DNA of 64,000 bases from Gordionus sp. m RMFG-2023 (GCF_954871325.1 NC_088778.1:33244730-33308729); one strand, 5' to 3'; counted from the stretch's first letter, positions 22,390 to 34,560 are shown. The notes: a model not told the origin generated them from the letters alone. A program made the numbers and translations.

Positions 22390-22769
22390 CTAGTTTTCTA
22401 AAAAAAATTAATTATTATATGCAAATTAAATAATATATACTTTAATTTCTAATTTTCTTAGTGTTGATAATTGTTGAGATATATCTTTAACCTCTTTAAT
22501 TATCATAATTACTTCAAATATAATTTTGGAAATCTTCGAGATTTTTTTGGGAATCTTGGCAATACTACAAAACGCCTAATTCATAATCTTCATAGAGGGA
22601 CGATACCTGAATTTAAATATATTTAAATAAATGTCAGAAAATTATTTTTAAAGGATTATTATTACAACTCTAAAATTTTTCCTATATATTGTTGTAATAT
22701 TGTTACAAAAAGAGCTAATATTTAAATTATGATATTATTCAAACTAAAATAAATTATGGAAATATCAAA

Positions 22770-22975
22770 ATTGCAATTTTTATTTTTCAAAATCTCATTT
22801 TTTCGTTATTCATCAAATTCCTATGATAATTTAAAAAATAAAAATAAATATTTTACAAAAAATACAAAAATAAAAAAACAATTCAATACTTATCATTTAT
22901 CCCCAATCTATTGGGTTTCGTTCGTATTCTTTTGGGATAACGATCTTGACTTGTAGTTTCTTCTTCCCTCTCCTT
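22770..22975 (-). mobile_element. Gypsy leader/gag-start fragment, outside the palindrome
   Basis: Matches 34,115-34,225 in the same orientation (for example tcaaaatctcattttttcg and caattcaatacttatcat). The latter is the leader and gag start of the Gypsy fossil at 29,936-34,225. Thus a second, short piece of this family flanks the giant inverted repeat on its left. It is a broken fossil. Confidence 0.6.
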
Positions 22976-23183
22976 TAGATTCAATTCATGGGAGATGATA
23001 GACTTACGCCAAATAGCGTATTAGCAAGAAATAAAAGTTATATTTTTTCTTATTTATACGCATTTTCCGCTTCGATAAAAAGTTACGAAAATTTAACGAA
23101 TCATTTAAAATTTGTATTTATAATAAAATGGATGTATAAATAATATCGTGGACGAAATTTAGTAAACTATAAAGCAATATAAA

Positions 23184-23520
23184 AATTTAAAATACATAAA
23201 TCTTTATATATCAGATTTTAGAATGTCACCAAAAAGTACTACCATAGTAATACCTTACTTATTTCCCAATATTTAGTAAACTATAAAGCTTTATAAAAAT
23301 TTAAAATACATAAATCTTTATATATCAGATTTTAGAATGTCACCAAAAAGTACTACCATAGTAATACCTTTTTAAAATACATAAATCTTTATATATCAGA
23401 TTTTAGAATGTCACCAAAAAGTACTACCATAGTAATACCTTTTTAAAATACATAAATCTTTATATATCAGATTTTAGAATGTCACCAAAAAGTACTACCA
23501 TAGTAATATCTTACTTATTT
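23184..23520 (+). repeat. Minisatellite, about 70-bp unit, four copies
   Basis: The unit begins tttaaaatacataaatcttt and ends ccatagtaatacc. The mirrored array in the right arm (29,330-29,770) has five copies, so the arrays have changed independently since the arms duplicated. Confidence 0.8.
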
Positions 23521-23589
23521 CCCAATATTTAGTAAACTATAAAGCAATATAAAAATTTAAATTACATAAATCTTAAAATGGCTATGAAT

Positions 23590-24060
23590 TAGAAATTTAG
23601 AATGATTGAGTAAAGAATAAATCTTACCTTGTGCTTCAAATTTACAAACAATAACTCATTTTTTATATAAATTTTTTTATTGAATTTATGTTGAAATTTA
23701 TAAATTATATTGTATGTCTTATTTTAAAGGTTACCTGTGAACATTAAAGTTCTTACCTTGTGATGACTTATTCTATAAAATTGACACACAACAATCCCTA
23801 ACAAGCTTCAAATCTACAAACAATTGCTCATTTTTTATATAATTTTTTTTATTGAATTTATGTTGAAATTTATAAATTATAATGTATGTTTTATTTTAAA
23901 GGTTACTTGGAACCATTAAAGATCTTACCTTGTGATGACTTATTCTATAAAATTGACACACAACAATCCCTAGCAAGCTTCAAATTTACAAACAATTACT
24001 CATTTTTTATATAAATTTTTTTAATGAATTTGTTGAAATTTATAAATTATATCTTTTGAT
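23590..24060 (+). repeat. Tandem repeat, about 175-bp unit, two and a half copies
   Basis: Units contain cttcaaatttacaaacaat, tgttgaaatttataaattat and ccttgtgatgacttattcta. A mirrored array lies at about 28,800-29,225. Confidence 0.7.
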
Positions 24061-24369
24061 ATTATTTTTTTAAATAGAGTTTAAAAAATAAATTTCTCTT
24101 AATGAGCTCCCATAATGTTCTTAATTAATTTACCGAAATTAATTTAATTTTAAAAATTTATGATTGGACATTTTTAATCATTTTATAAATGATTGTATTA
24201 ACTTCAATAATATATTTCAATTTAATGAATAAAATTTATTTAATACTATATTTCGTGTATAAATTATATTACTATATTTAATTGCGTCATTTAATACTAT
24301 ATTTCGATTTAACCCTTCACTAGAAATGTTAAAAATCACTTAAACTTCAAAGGTGGGGTCTATTTTATC

Positions 24370-24740
24370 CCTAATGCAAAATTAATAAAAATTAGATTTA
24401 AATAAAAGATTAAATTTGTAGGCAAAATTCTCCTAAAAATAACTTAAATATTTTACCACAAAAAAAATTAAATTTGTATGCAAAATCTTCTAAAAATAAC
24501 TTAAATATAAAAAAATTAAATTTGTAGGCAAAATTCACCTAAAATAAGCGGAATTAATAATTCCTATATTTTACCACAAAAAAATTAAATTTGTAGGAAA
24601 AATTCTCCAAAAAATAACTTAAATATTTTACCACAAAAAAAAATAAATTTGTATGCAATATTCTCCTAAATATAACTTAAATATGCGCAATTAATAATTC
24701 CTATATTTTACCATAAAAAATTTATAGGCAAAAATAAAAA
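24370..24740 (+). repeat. Degenerate tandem repeat, about 58-bp unit
   Basis: Variants of aaatttgtaggcaaaattct followed by taacttaaatattttaccac recur about six times. A mirrored array lies at about 28,105-28,440. Confidence 0.7.
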
Positions 24741-25176
24741 ATTTAAAAAAAAAAACATAAAAAAAATAAAATAATATACCACCCCCCCCCCCCCGACAGT
24801 GTTAACACTTTATTAAAACTTATGATATTCATGTTATATACTAAATTTTTTATATAGTCATTTTTGAGTTGATGATTTAAAAAAAAGAGGATTAATTCAG
24901 ATTTTAAAAAAATCTCCAAATTTATTTTTAAATGTAAAAATTGTATTTATACAAATTAATCAAAGTAAAATAATAATTGGGATGATTATATGGTGTTGGT
25001 GTTGTAATGAAATGTATATAAAAATGGTATGATTAAAAAAGATATCTTTGTAGTCTATATATCTATTTATAATATGTTAAAATAGGATAAATAAAAAAAA
25101 ATTATGCATAAAAACAAGACAAATACAATCAACTAAAATACTTTTGGTAAAAAAAATAAAATATCAACATTTGTAA

Positions 25177-25948
25177 TTAATCTTCAAAATCAATAACATT
25201 TACAAAATGGGATTCAGAATTGTTAATATAAATGTTTTGGTCAAATTTTTTTATATTTCCATCATCATATTTAAATGGTGGATACATTTGCCAGCAAAAT
25301 GAAGCTCCATACCTAGCAAACACCAATATCGGGGTATTGAGAAGTGTGGCAACACTTCGCAATTCAATATCCGTTGCCCATTCACCATTCTTACTTGCCT
25401 TTTCTATTATATACTGTTCCACATCATCTTCACACGTATTTTGACCTTGAGTATAATCTAATATATTTTTTATCATTATTTTTTGCAGCATCAGCAAGAC
25501 CATATGTGATCTAATCAAACCATAGGAGTCTTGTTTTCCTGTTATCTCCATACTTATACATTATTTTTTAAAATATTTAATTATGTTACTGTTTCTAAAA
25601 ACCTATCAATGTTTTAAAAAAATAATATTATGAAGTAATATAGGATATAATCATTAAAATTTAAGGTAAAGAAAGAAACAAAACCATATTCTATGTATAT
25701 TAGTAAAAAAAATACAACCAAAATTATTTAAAAATTTTTAAATTACCGGTAAAAACAATTCCCATCTAGCTCAATTGTTTCCAATCGTGATGGAGCAGTT
25801 ATCACCCTTCCTATATTTTGAGAGACTTTCTTTTTTGCTGACGCTAAATTTAAGCGAGTAGCAGGATATTTCCTCCAAATATTGGTAGTTGGATTATAAA
25901 AATGTTTAAATGTATGTTGAATGATTTTAACGAGTGGGTCATCTATGG
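25177..25948 (-). CDS. OTU-family cysteine protease, two-exon gene in the left palindrome arm
   Basis: Exon 1 (25,948-25,747) encodes DDPLVKIIQHTFKHFYNP...IELDGNCFYR, with acceptor ...aaag and donor GTAATT. Exon 2 (25,552-25,177) encodes MEITGKQDSYGLIRSHM...NGEWATDIELRSVATLLN...SHFVNVIDFED and ends in a stop. The intron is 194 nt. The OTU signature is complete: Asp and Cys of DGNCF, the W-A-T-D-x-E-L segment, and the C-terminal catalytic His in SHFV. OTU proteases cleave ubiquitin from substrates, but many invertebrate copies belong to transposons. The start codon is not in exon 1, so the 5' end is missing or lies in an unseen exon; the twin in the right arm has a candidate upstream exon in the loop. 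Catalytic residues are intact in this copy, so it could still encode a folded domain. Confidence 0.7.
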
Positions 25949-25978
25949 CTTTAAATATTTAAAAAAATTAAATTAAAC

Positions 25979-26833
25979 ATGTCATCATAGGTGGCACAAA
26001 AATTATTTTAAAAATCCATCGACATTTATCAATAATAATAATATAAATATATTAAATAACAAAAAGGGGATTAAATACAAAAAAACCCTTTTTATTGACC
26101 AAATTTCATCCTATAATTATTTTAAAAATCAAAATATGCTTTTTCACACCATATCATTATTACCACCTAATTTGAAACATGGGTTTGCTCAGGCATTTGA
26201 CAAACTGCATGATTTTGCTATGAAAGGCATATTACCAATTATTTCCTCAAATAATTTCAATACAAGCTCAAATGAAAATAATGGTCAGATATTCTCCAAT
26301 GATAGTATAGCAAATGTATTAAATGAGGATCTTACACACTCAAACGTGGATCCTAATATACAGTAAAATAAAAATAATGTCCCAATTTTTTTAAAAAAAG
26401 ATGTTTATAATAGTCAAGAAAATGAATGTATAAATAATATCATAAAAGAAATTCAATTACCTAAGAAATTAAATAAAAGCGGGAGACCATTAGGATTTAC
26501 AATATTGGATTCACAAAAAAGTACATTGACTTTATTTATTGTTAATAGTATATTATATAGAAAAGGCATACAAGTCCAAAGAAAATCATATAGATAAAAA
26601 GTTAAAATTTCAACAAGACCATAATTCCCATAACTTTGTTGACCCCAAAAATAGTTGATACCAAAGGTAAATTGTTGATAAAGACAAATTTTTAAACTTT
26701 TTTAGATTATAAAAAATCTTCTTTACACCTTTTGAAGGATCTTCAAGTGGACTTAGTAGACTTTGTATACTCAGACTCAAAGTTCAAAAATTGTAATTTT
26801 ATAATTATATACAGTTAATTGTAATTCTATCAT
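25979..26833. other. Loop of inverted repeat 2, with a candidate 5' exon of the right OTU gene
   Basis: Single-copy DNA between the arms. On the plus strand 26,136-26,366 is open (LPPNLKHGFAQAFDKLHDF...). After one stop the same frame continues to about 26,595, through KKLNKSGRPLGFTILDS, a Lys-rich Gly-Arg-Pro segment like those at the C-termini of several transposon-borne proteins. This suggests decayed coding sequence that once preceded the OTU exons at 26,865. No transposase is visible. Confidence 0.5.
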
Positions 26834-26864
26834 GATTAATTTAATTTTTTTAAAAAATTTAAAG

Positions 26865-27642
26865 CCATAGATGACCCACTCGTTAAAATCATTCAACATA
26901 CATTTAAACATTTTTATAATCCAACTACCAATATTTGGAGGAAATATCATGCTACTCGCTTAAATTTAGCGTCAGCAAAAAAGAAAGTCTTTCAAAATAT
27001 AGGAAGGGTGATAACTGCTCCATCACGATTGGAAACAATTGAACTAGATGGGAATTGTATTTACCGGTAATTTAAAAATTTTAAAATATTTTTGGTTGTA
27101 TTTTTTTTTACTAATATACATAGAATATGGTTTTGTTTCTTTCTTTACCTTAAATTTTAATGATTATATCCTATATTAATTCATAATATTATTTTTTTAA
27201 AACATTGATAGGTTTTTAGAAACAGTAACATAATTAAATTTTTTAAAAAATAATTAGATGTATAAGTATGGAGATAACAGGAAAACAAAACTTCTATGGT
27301 TTGATTAGATCACATATGGTCTTGCTGATGCTGCAAAAAATAATGATAAAAAATATATTAGATTATACTCAAGGTCAAAATACGTGTGAAGATGATGTGC
27401 AACAGTATATAATAGAAAAGGCAAGTAAGAATGGTGAATGGGCAACGGATATTGAATTGCGAAGTGTTGCCACACTTCTCAATACCCCGATATTGGTGTA
27501 TGCTAGGTATTGAGCTTCATTTTGCTGGCAAATGTATCCACCATTTAAATATGATGATGGAAATATAAAAAAATTTGACCAAAACATTTATATTAACAAT
27601 TCTGAATCCCATTTTGTAAATGTTATTGATTTTGAAGATTAA
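26865..27642 (+). pseudogene. OTU-family cysteine protease copy in the right palindrome arm
   Basis: Same exon layout as the left copy: exon 1 at 26,865-27,066 (ending IELDGNCIYR before a GT donor) and exon 2 at 27,267-27,642, with a 200-nt intron. Protein identity to the left copy is high, with differences such as F to I beside the catalytic Cys and Q-D-S to Q-N-F. The frame is interrupted within the OTU domain, before the catalytic His, so this copy looks dead although the downstream sequence is preserved. It has sequence upstream in the loop that the left copy lacks. Confidence 0.7.
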
Positions 27643-29329
27643 TTACAAATGTTGATATTTTATATTTTTTACCAAAAGTATTTTAGTTGATTGTATTTGT
27701 CTTGTTTTTATGCATATTTTTTTTTTATTTATCCTATTTTAACATATTATAAATAGATATATAGACTACAAAGATATCTTTTTTAATCATACCATTTTTA
27801 TATACATTTCATTACAACACCAACACCATATAATCATCCCAATTATTATTTTACTTTGATTAATTTGTATTGCTAATACAATTTTTACATTCTAAAAATA
27901 AATTTGGAGATATTTTTAAAATCTGAATTAATCCTCTTTTTTTAAAATCATCAACTCAAAAATGACTATATAAAAAATTTAGTATATAACATGAATATCA
28001 TTTTTTTAAATAAAAAAATTGCCACCGAATAAGTTTTAATAAAGTGTTAACACTGTCGGGGGGGGGGGGGTATATTATTTTTATTTTTTTTATGGTTTTT
28101 TTAAAATTTTTTATTTTTGCCTATAAATTTTTTATGGTAAAATATAGGAATTATTAATTGCGCATATTTAAGTTATATTTAGGAGAATTTTGCATACAAA
28201 TTTATTTTTTTTTGTGGTAAAATATTTAAGTTATTTTTTGGAGAATTTTTCCTACAAATTTAATTTTTTTGTGGTAAAATATAGGAATTATTAATTCCGC
28301 TTATTTTAGGTGAATTTTGCCTACAAATTTAATTTTTTTATATTTAAGTTATTTTTAGAAGATTTTGCATACAAATTTAATTTTTTTTGTGGTAAAATAT
28401 TTAAGTTATTTTTAGGAGAATTTTGCCTACAAATTTAATCTTTTATTTAAATCTAATTTTTATTAATTTTGCATTAGGGATAAAATAGACCCACCTTTTA
28501 AGTTTAAGTGATTTTTAACATTTCTAGTGAAGGGTTAAATCGAAATATAGTATTAAATGACGCAATTAAAAATAGTATTATAATTTGTACACGAAATATA
28601 GTATTAAATAAATTTTATTCATTAAATTGAAATATATTATTAAAGTTAATACAATCATTTATAAAATGATTAAAAATGTCCAATCATAAATTTTTAAAAT
28701 TAAATTAATTTAGGTAAATTAATTAAGAACATTATGGGAGCTCATTAAGAGAAATTTATTTTTTACTCTATTTAAAAAAATAATATCAAAAGATATAATT
28801 TATAAATTTCAACAAATTCATTAAAAAAATTTATATAAAAAATGAGTAATTGTTTGTAAATTTGAAGCTTGCTAGGGATTGTTGTGTGTCAATTTTATAG
28901 AATAAGTCATCACAAGGTAAGATCTTTAATGGTTCCAAGTAACCTTTAAAATAAAACATACATTATAATTTATAAATTTCAACATAAATTCAATAAAAAA
29001 AATTATATAAAAAATGAGCAATTGTTTGTAGATTTGAAGCTTGTTAGGGATTGTTGTGTGTCAATTTTATAGAATAAGTCATCACAAGGTAAGAACTTTA
29101 ATGTTCCCAGGTAACCTTTAAAATAAGACATACAATATAATTTATAAATTTCAACATAAATTCAATAAAAAAATTTATATAAAAAATGAGTAATTGTTTG
29201 TAAATTTGAAGCACAAGGTAAGATTTATTCTTTACTCAATCATTCTAAATTTATTAATTCATAGCCATCTTAAGATTTATGTAATTTAAATTTTTATATT
29301 GCTTTATATTTACTAAATATTGGGAAATA

Positions 29330-29770
29330 AGTAAGGTATTACTATGGTAGTACTTTTTGGTTACATTCTAAAATCTGATATATAAAGATTTATGTATTTT
29401 AAAAAAGGTATTACTATGGTAGTCTTTTTTGGTGACATTCTAAAATCTGATATATAAAGATTTATGTATTTTAAATTTTTATATTGCTTTATAGTTTACT
29501 AAATATTGGGAAATAAGTAAGGTATTACTATGGTAGTACTTTTTGGTGAGATTCTAAAATCTGATATATAAAGATTTATGTATTTTAAAAAGGTATTACT
29601 ATAGTAGTACTTTTTGGTGACATTCTAAAATCTGATATATAAAGATTTATGTATTTTAAATTTTTATATTGCTTTATAGTTTACTAATATTGGGAAATAA
29701 GTAAGGTATTACTATGGTAGTACTTTTTGGTGACATTCTAAAATCTGATATATAAAGATTTATGTATTTT
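29330..29770 (-). repeat. Minisatellite, mirrored array, five copies
   Basis: Reverse complement of the unit at 23,184-23,520 (ggtattactatggtagtact...). It has one more copy than the left array. Confidence 0.8.
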
Positions 29771-29935
29771 AAATTTTTATATTGCTTTATAGTTTACTAA
29801 ATTTCGTCCACGATATTATTTATACATCCATTTTATTATAAATACAAATTTTAAATGATTCGTTAAATTTTCGTAACTTTTTTATCGATTCGGAAAATGC
29901 GTATAAATAAGATAAAATATAACTTTTATTTCTTG

Positions 29936-32900
29936 CTAATACGCCATTTGGCGTAAGTCTATCATCTCCCTCAATTCATCTTTATTGCTTATTATGTCCT
30001 CTTTGTTTACTCTCTCTTCAGTTCTCTCTTCCACTTCGGGCAATTCGTATTCATCAGTTAATAAATTTTCGGTTCTTTTCCTTAAATGATCTGTATGACG
30101 TATATTCGTTTTACCCTTTATACTTACTTCATATCGTAGTGATCCGAGTATGCTTTTAATAATTGCTTTTTCCCATTTTTTTCCTTTATTATTGTAAATG
30201 TGCAACCACACTGTTTCATTTATCTCAAATTTTGGGGCGTAGTATTCTAACTTCTCCTCCTTTATGTTCCCCTGTTCAAATATTAGGTATAACAATCCTC
30301 TAGGTTTAATTTTTAGTAGTATTTCAGTGAGAATTTTTTTAGTTTCTACCCCTGGTGCATTTCTGTAATTGTAGAGAAAAATAGCTAAACTGGTTTCTAA
30401 ATCCCCCTCGTTTCTTTTATTCATGCTCTGTTTAAAAGTTCGCACTAATCGTTCGGCCATGCCATTTGTCTGAGGATGGTAGGGATTTCCGTGCACTAAT
30501 TGTATTCCGTTTTTTTCACAGAAATCATTGATTTCTTCGCTGCTGAATTGTGGACCGTTATCAGAAACGATTATCTTAGGAAATCCTATTTTGATCGTGC
30601 TTTCTGTTGTAATAATAGTCATGGTAACATTTCTGGCCAGCTACTGCTAGCATCTATCACTACCAACCAATAATGATTTTGAAATGGTCCAGCATAATCA
30701 ATATATACTCGGTGTCATGCTTTTGGTGGTTTAGGCCAATTTTGAATTAATGTCTTTTGAGGCATATCGTGTTGTACCTGGCATTCTCTACATTTTTCGA
30801 CCCATGTTTCTATATCTTGGTTTATATTAGGCCACCACGCGTATTGTCCTGCTCTCATCTTCATTTTTATCATTCCAATATGTCCTTGATGTATCATGTC
30901 TTACACGTTGTTTCGGTATTGTTGGGGTATCATTTTAGTTCTCCACAATAAACAACCTCTCTCTGTTGTAATTTCCTCTCTCCTTTGGTTATACTCCTTT
31001 AAACATGCATCATAGTTTATTGGTCACCCGTCTATTGTATATCTGTATACTTTGGAAAGTATATCATCTCGCATTGTTTCTCTTTCAATTTCACTTGCAT
31101 TTAAAGCTGTTTCTTCCAGCTGTATTTGATCTGCGTTTCTTCTTTTGATATTGGAGTTCCCATTATAGGTAATCTAGATAGCATGTCAGCATTTGCTATT
31201 TGTCTACTACTTTTGACTTCTATTTCATATTGGTAACCTGCTAATAATAAAGCCCATCTTTGTATTCTGGCAGTAGATGTTGTTGGTATATCTTTTCTTA
31301 GATGAAATAAACTCATTAATGGCTTGTGGTCTATTTGTAATTCATATATAAATTCTTTGAATTTTGTAACTCCAAATATAATGGCGAGAGCTTCTCTTTC
31401 TATTTGGCTATAATTTTTCTTAGCTGCATTTAGTGTTCTTGAGGCAAATGCAATTGGTATCCTTACCCCCCCCCCCTGCTATATGTCATATTACTGCCCC
31501 AATTCCTATGGCTGACGCATCTGTTGCTAATATAATGGGTAATTTTGGATCATAATGTTGTAATATTGGAGTACTAATTATTTCTTGCTTTATTTTTTTA
31601 TACGCGTCTTTGCATTCATTACATCTCCAAGCAACTGCTTTTTCTAATGATTTGTATAATGGTTTGGCTTTGGTTGCAAAATTTGAAATAAATTTTGATA
31701 ATATGTTACTGACCCTAGAAATGACTGTAATTGTTTCAAGTTTGTTGGTTCTGGTGCTTTTTTTACTGTCGCAATATTTTTTTCGGTATTGTAATCCTTT
31801 TGAAAATTTTCTATTTTTAGCTTAATTCCATTTTCATCTGGACATTTTAGTAGCATTTTTAAATTTGTTTCGTGCTTCTCTCTATTTTTCCCGGTTATTA
31901 TAATATCATCAAAATAATAAGCTGCTCCTTCAAAACCTTTTAATAAATTCTCGATAGCTCGTTGAAATATAGCTGGAGAAAACGATATACCAAAAGGTAG
32001 TCTTGTATATTTAAATAATCCTCTATGCGTATTGATTACAAGATATTTTTGAGACCCACACACAGCGTCTACATGACAGGATTTTCACTGGATGCAAACC
32101 CCCTTCAAAAACCTTTGCCTACCCCCCTAAAAAAAAACGCCGCCTTCGGCGACGGTGTCTCTTTCTCATTATTTTCACCTATTTATTTATTGATACTCTT
32201 TTCAAAGAATTTATAAAGGATAACGTAAATTAATCTATTTCTACTAACAACTATCTATTTTTTGTGAATATAAAGAATTTATTTTTTAGATAATAAATTC
32301 AATTAAAACCTCCATTATTTACAATGAATTAATTATTATGGCATTATGAGCTTGCTAAAATATCTAAACCTTTTAAATTACATTTAAAAGGATAGTTTAT
32401 TTGGAAAACAATGTGTATGATTGTTTGCAATATATAGATTTGGTCGATGAATTGTATTATAATAATACTATAATAAAAGTATAATTTTTACAGCAATAAA
32501 TTTTGTCCTATTTCATCTCAAAATTTAATAGATAACCACCCAAAAAATTTATCCTACCCCCATTAAAGCAGCTTACCCCCTACCCCCTCAAAAAAATAGG
32601 ATGCAAACTGTTTCTACCCCCCCCCCCCGCTCATGTAGACGCTGCCCACACATTAATTTGAAATAGGCATCTGAGTCCAATATTGAAAATACCTATCCTT
32701 TTCCCAAACTGGTTAATAAATCTTGGATTCTTGGTATTGGGTATGAATCAATATTCATATTTTGATTTATAGTTCTTATAAAATCCCCGCAAATTAGTAA
32801 TGTTTTATCTTTCTTTTGAACACTTACTATGGGTGATGCATAAAGTGAATGATTAATTTTTTCTATTACTCATATTTTTAGCAATCTGTTTAAATCTTTT

Positions 32901-34225
32901 TCAACTTTATCTTTTAATGTGTATGCATACGGGACTTGATTTAGAGAAAATTGGTTTCTCGTTTTTCATATATATTTGTCTTAAAATCTTACAAGCCGCC
33001 CAATTCTTTGGTAAATAAATGAGGAAATTCATTTTGTATATTAATGTTATTCAGGTATTTCAGTCATTTTGGGGAATTTAGTTATCCAGTTTCTTCATAT
33101 GAGATTTTTGGTATATCCTTTTGTAATTATGAGAGGTAGTTCTAATGTTTGTCCTTTATATTGTACTTTTACTACAGTCTGACCTTATGTGGTATATGTT
33201 CCTGTATAGCTTTTAAGTTTAAGCATGTAATTTGTTGATTTAAGTTTATTTTCCCAATCTATTTCATTAATTATGCTTAATCTAATATTCTGATATCGCT
33301 GTTGTTTATTTTAACATCCACCCAAAATTCTGGAGTGTACTCGTTTGTTTTATTATTAATACAATTCCCTATTTCTTTTCTACAGACTCGAGCAATGTGC
33401 CCAATTTTGTTACATTTATAACAAGTGGCATTCTTGGAAAAACAATTTTCCCTTCTAGGGTTTTCCGCCGCAGGAGTGGCAAGGATTTGGTTTTTTGTAG
33501 CTCGTATTATAATTATTTTATGATATGGTGTTTATCATTATTATTTTATTTATATTATCATTATGTTCCTCTTCTAAACTGATCGATTTTAGTTTCATTA
33601 TTTTGTATTAATTTTGAATTTTTTATAGCTGTTACTATTACAGTAGCTATATGAATAACTTTATTTATGTCTATATCATCTTCAGATAATAATCTTTGTA
33701 AAATTTTAGGATTTTTTATTCCGAATATAAATTTATCTCTTAATGCAGTATTTAAATATTCCCCAAATTCAGAAGTCGTTGCTAATTTTTGAAGATTTTG
33801 TATAAAGCCTATTAATTTTTCCTCATTTTTTTTGATTGTATTGATAAAAATTATATCTCTCTACTATTATATTAGGTTTAGGATGAAGATGTTTGATTAA
33901 AATGTTATGTATTTTTAATACCTCTTTATTTTCTGGACTATCTGGTGCCCATAAATTTACCAATATTTTATAAGTGTCACATCCTATTTTTGTTAATAAC
34001 AGCGATTTTTCTTGTGATGATGTTACTTGGTTGTGTGTTTTTAAATTCTTTAAATAAGTCGTACCAATCTTTGTAACACAAGTTTGAATCCTTTAAACTT
34101 TTTATCGAATTTTTTATTTTCCAAAATCTCATTTTTTTCGTTATTCAAATTCATAATGATAATATAAATAATGAAAATAAACATTTTACAAAAAATACAA
34201 ACCAAAAATTCAATACTTATCATTA
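29936..34225 (-). mobile_element. Gypsy (Ty3/Metaviridae) LTR retrotransposon, old broken copy
   Basis: Read on the minus strand, the parts lie in Gypsy order. The leader and gag start are near 34,120-34,225, with a CCHC zinc knuckle (CYKCNKIGHIARVC) near 33,400. A protease-like stretch follows, then reverse transcriptase (LPFGISFSPAIFQRAIENL, YYFDDIIITG; about 31,650-32,060 and beyond), RNase H (RWALLLAGYQYEIEV, about 31,200) and integrase. The integrase has an HHCC finger (about 30,780-30,895) and a catalytic core with IVSDNGPQFSSEE and YHPQTNGMAERLVRTFKQSM. Part order and the integrase-last arrangement identify Gypsy, not Copia. The copy is a fossil with roughly ten or more breaks, and an unrelated hAT-type MITE is inserted in it (32,063-32,644). 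No env-like gene is seen. Its 3' end lies within the arm of inverted repeat 2, and no intact LTR pair was found. Confidence 0.85.
32063..32644. mobile_element. hAT-type non-autonomous transposon (MITE) nested in the Gypsy fossil
   Basis: The ends are exact 14-bp inverted repeats, CAGCGTCTACATGA (32,063-32,076) and TCATGTAGACGCTG (32,631-32,644). They are flanked by a perfect 8-bp duplication, cccacaca (32,055-32,062 and 32,645-32,652). An 8-bp duplication and a CAGCG terminus are typical of hAT. The 582-bp interior carries C-rich tracts near each end (cccccttcaaaaacc, ctaccccccccc), a GC-rich hairpin (cgccgccttcggcgacgg, 32,140-32,157) and no coding sequence. Perfect ends and duplication suggest it is much younger than its host element. 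Confidence 0.9.
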
Positions 34226-34235
34226 CTTATGTCTT

Positions 34236-34560
34236 TTAGACTATGCAAATGAGAGGAAAACGCTTGATATTTGTAGATTTTTCATACTTTGAGAGTTTAA
34301 GAGTAGGAGTTGTTCACTTTTTATTTTTCGCTCACAATTTTCCTAATTATTAACTTTTTCTTATATTATTTTACATTCTTTTTTAATTTTTTTACTTTTA
34401 TTTTATAAGTATTTATAGTTAATGGTTATGAATAAAACTTTAAAATGTTTTATTAATTTTGTTTTTAATAATGCTAATTTGTTTCTTCCTTTATTTTAGA
34501 TTCTCTCTGCTACTACTACTACTACAAATATATCACCCAGAAAAACGATAAATTTTTTAA
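34236..34560 (-). mobile_element. Possible LTR remnant of the Gypsy family
   Basis: It lies just outside the gag leader. About 100 bases (tgcaaatgagaggaaaacgc ... ctttttatttttcgct) match 55,690-55,790 at very roughly 80%, on the same strand. That is what a 5' LTR remnant and a distant solo LTR would look like. LTR ends (TG...CA) were not established. Confidence 0.35.

Larger units (their letters stand above)
22990..25978 (+). repeat. Left arm of giant inverted repeat 2
   Basis: Reverse complement of 26,834-29,972, with an estimated identity well above 90% from sampled stretches. Outer boundary: gggagatgatagacttacgc (22,990). The mirrored sequence in the right arm is the 3' end of the Gypsy pol remains. 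Inner boundary: near 25,978. The arm contains minisatellites at 23,184-23,520, 23,590-24,060 and 24,370-24,740, a C homopolymer at 24,782-24,794, and a two-exon OTU gene. Confidence 0.9.
26834..29972 (-). repeat. Right arm of giant inverted repeat 2
   Basis: Mirror of 22,990-25,978, slightly longer because the outer minisatellite has one more copy. Its outermost 35 bases or so are the 3' end of the Gypsy pol remains, so the arm boundary lies inside that fossil. A G homopolymer at 28,059-28,070 mirrors the C homopolymer at 24,782-24,794. Confidence 0.9.

Noticed and set aside
23184-29770. A CRISPR-like array from the regularly repeated minisatellites
   Set aside because: The repeats are long, directly adjacent and without unique spacers, in a eukaryotic transposon-rich setting.
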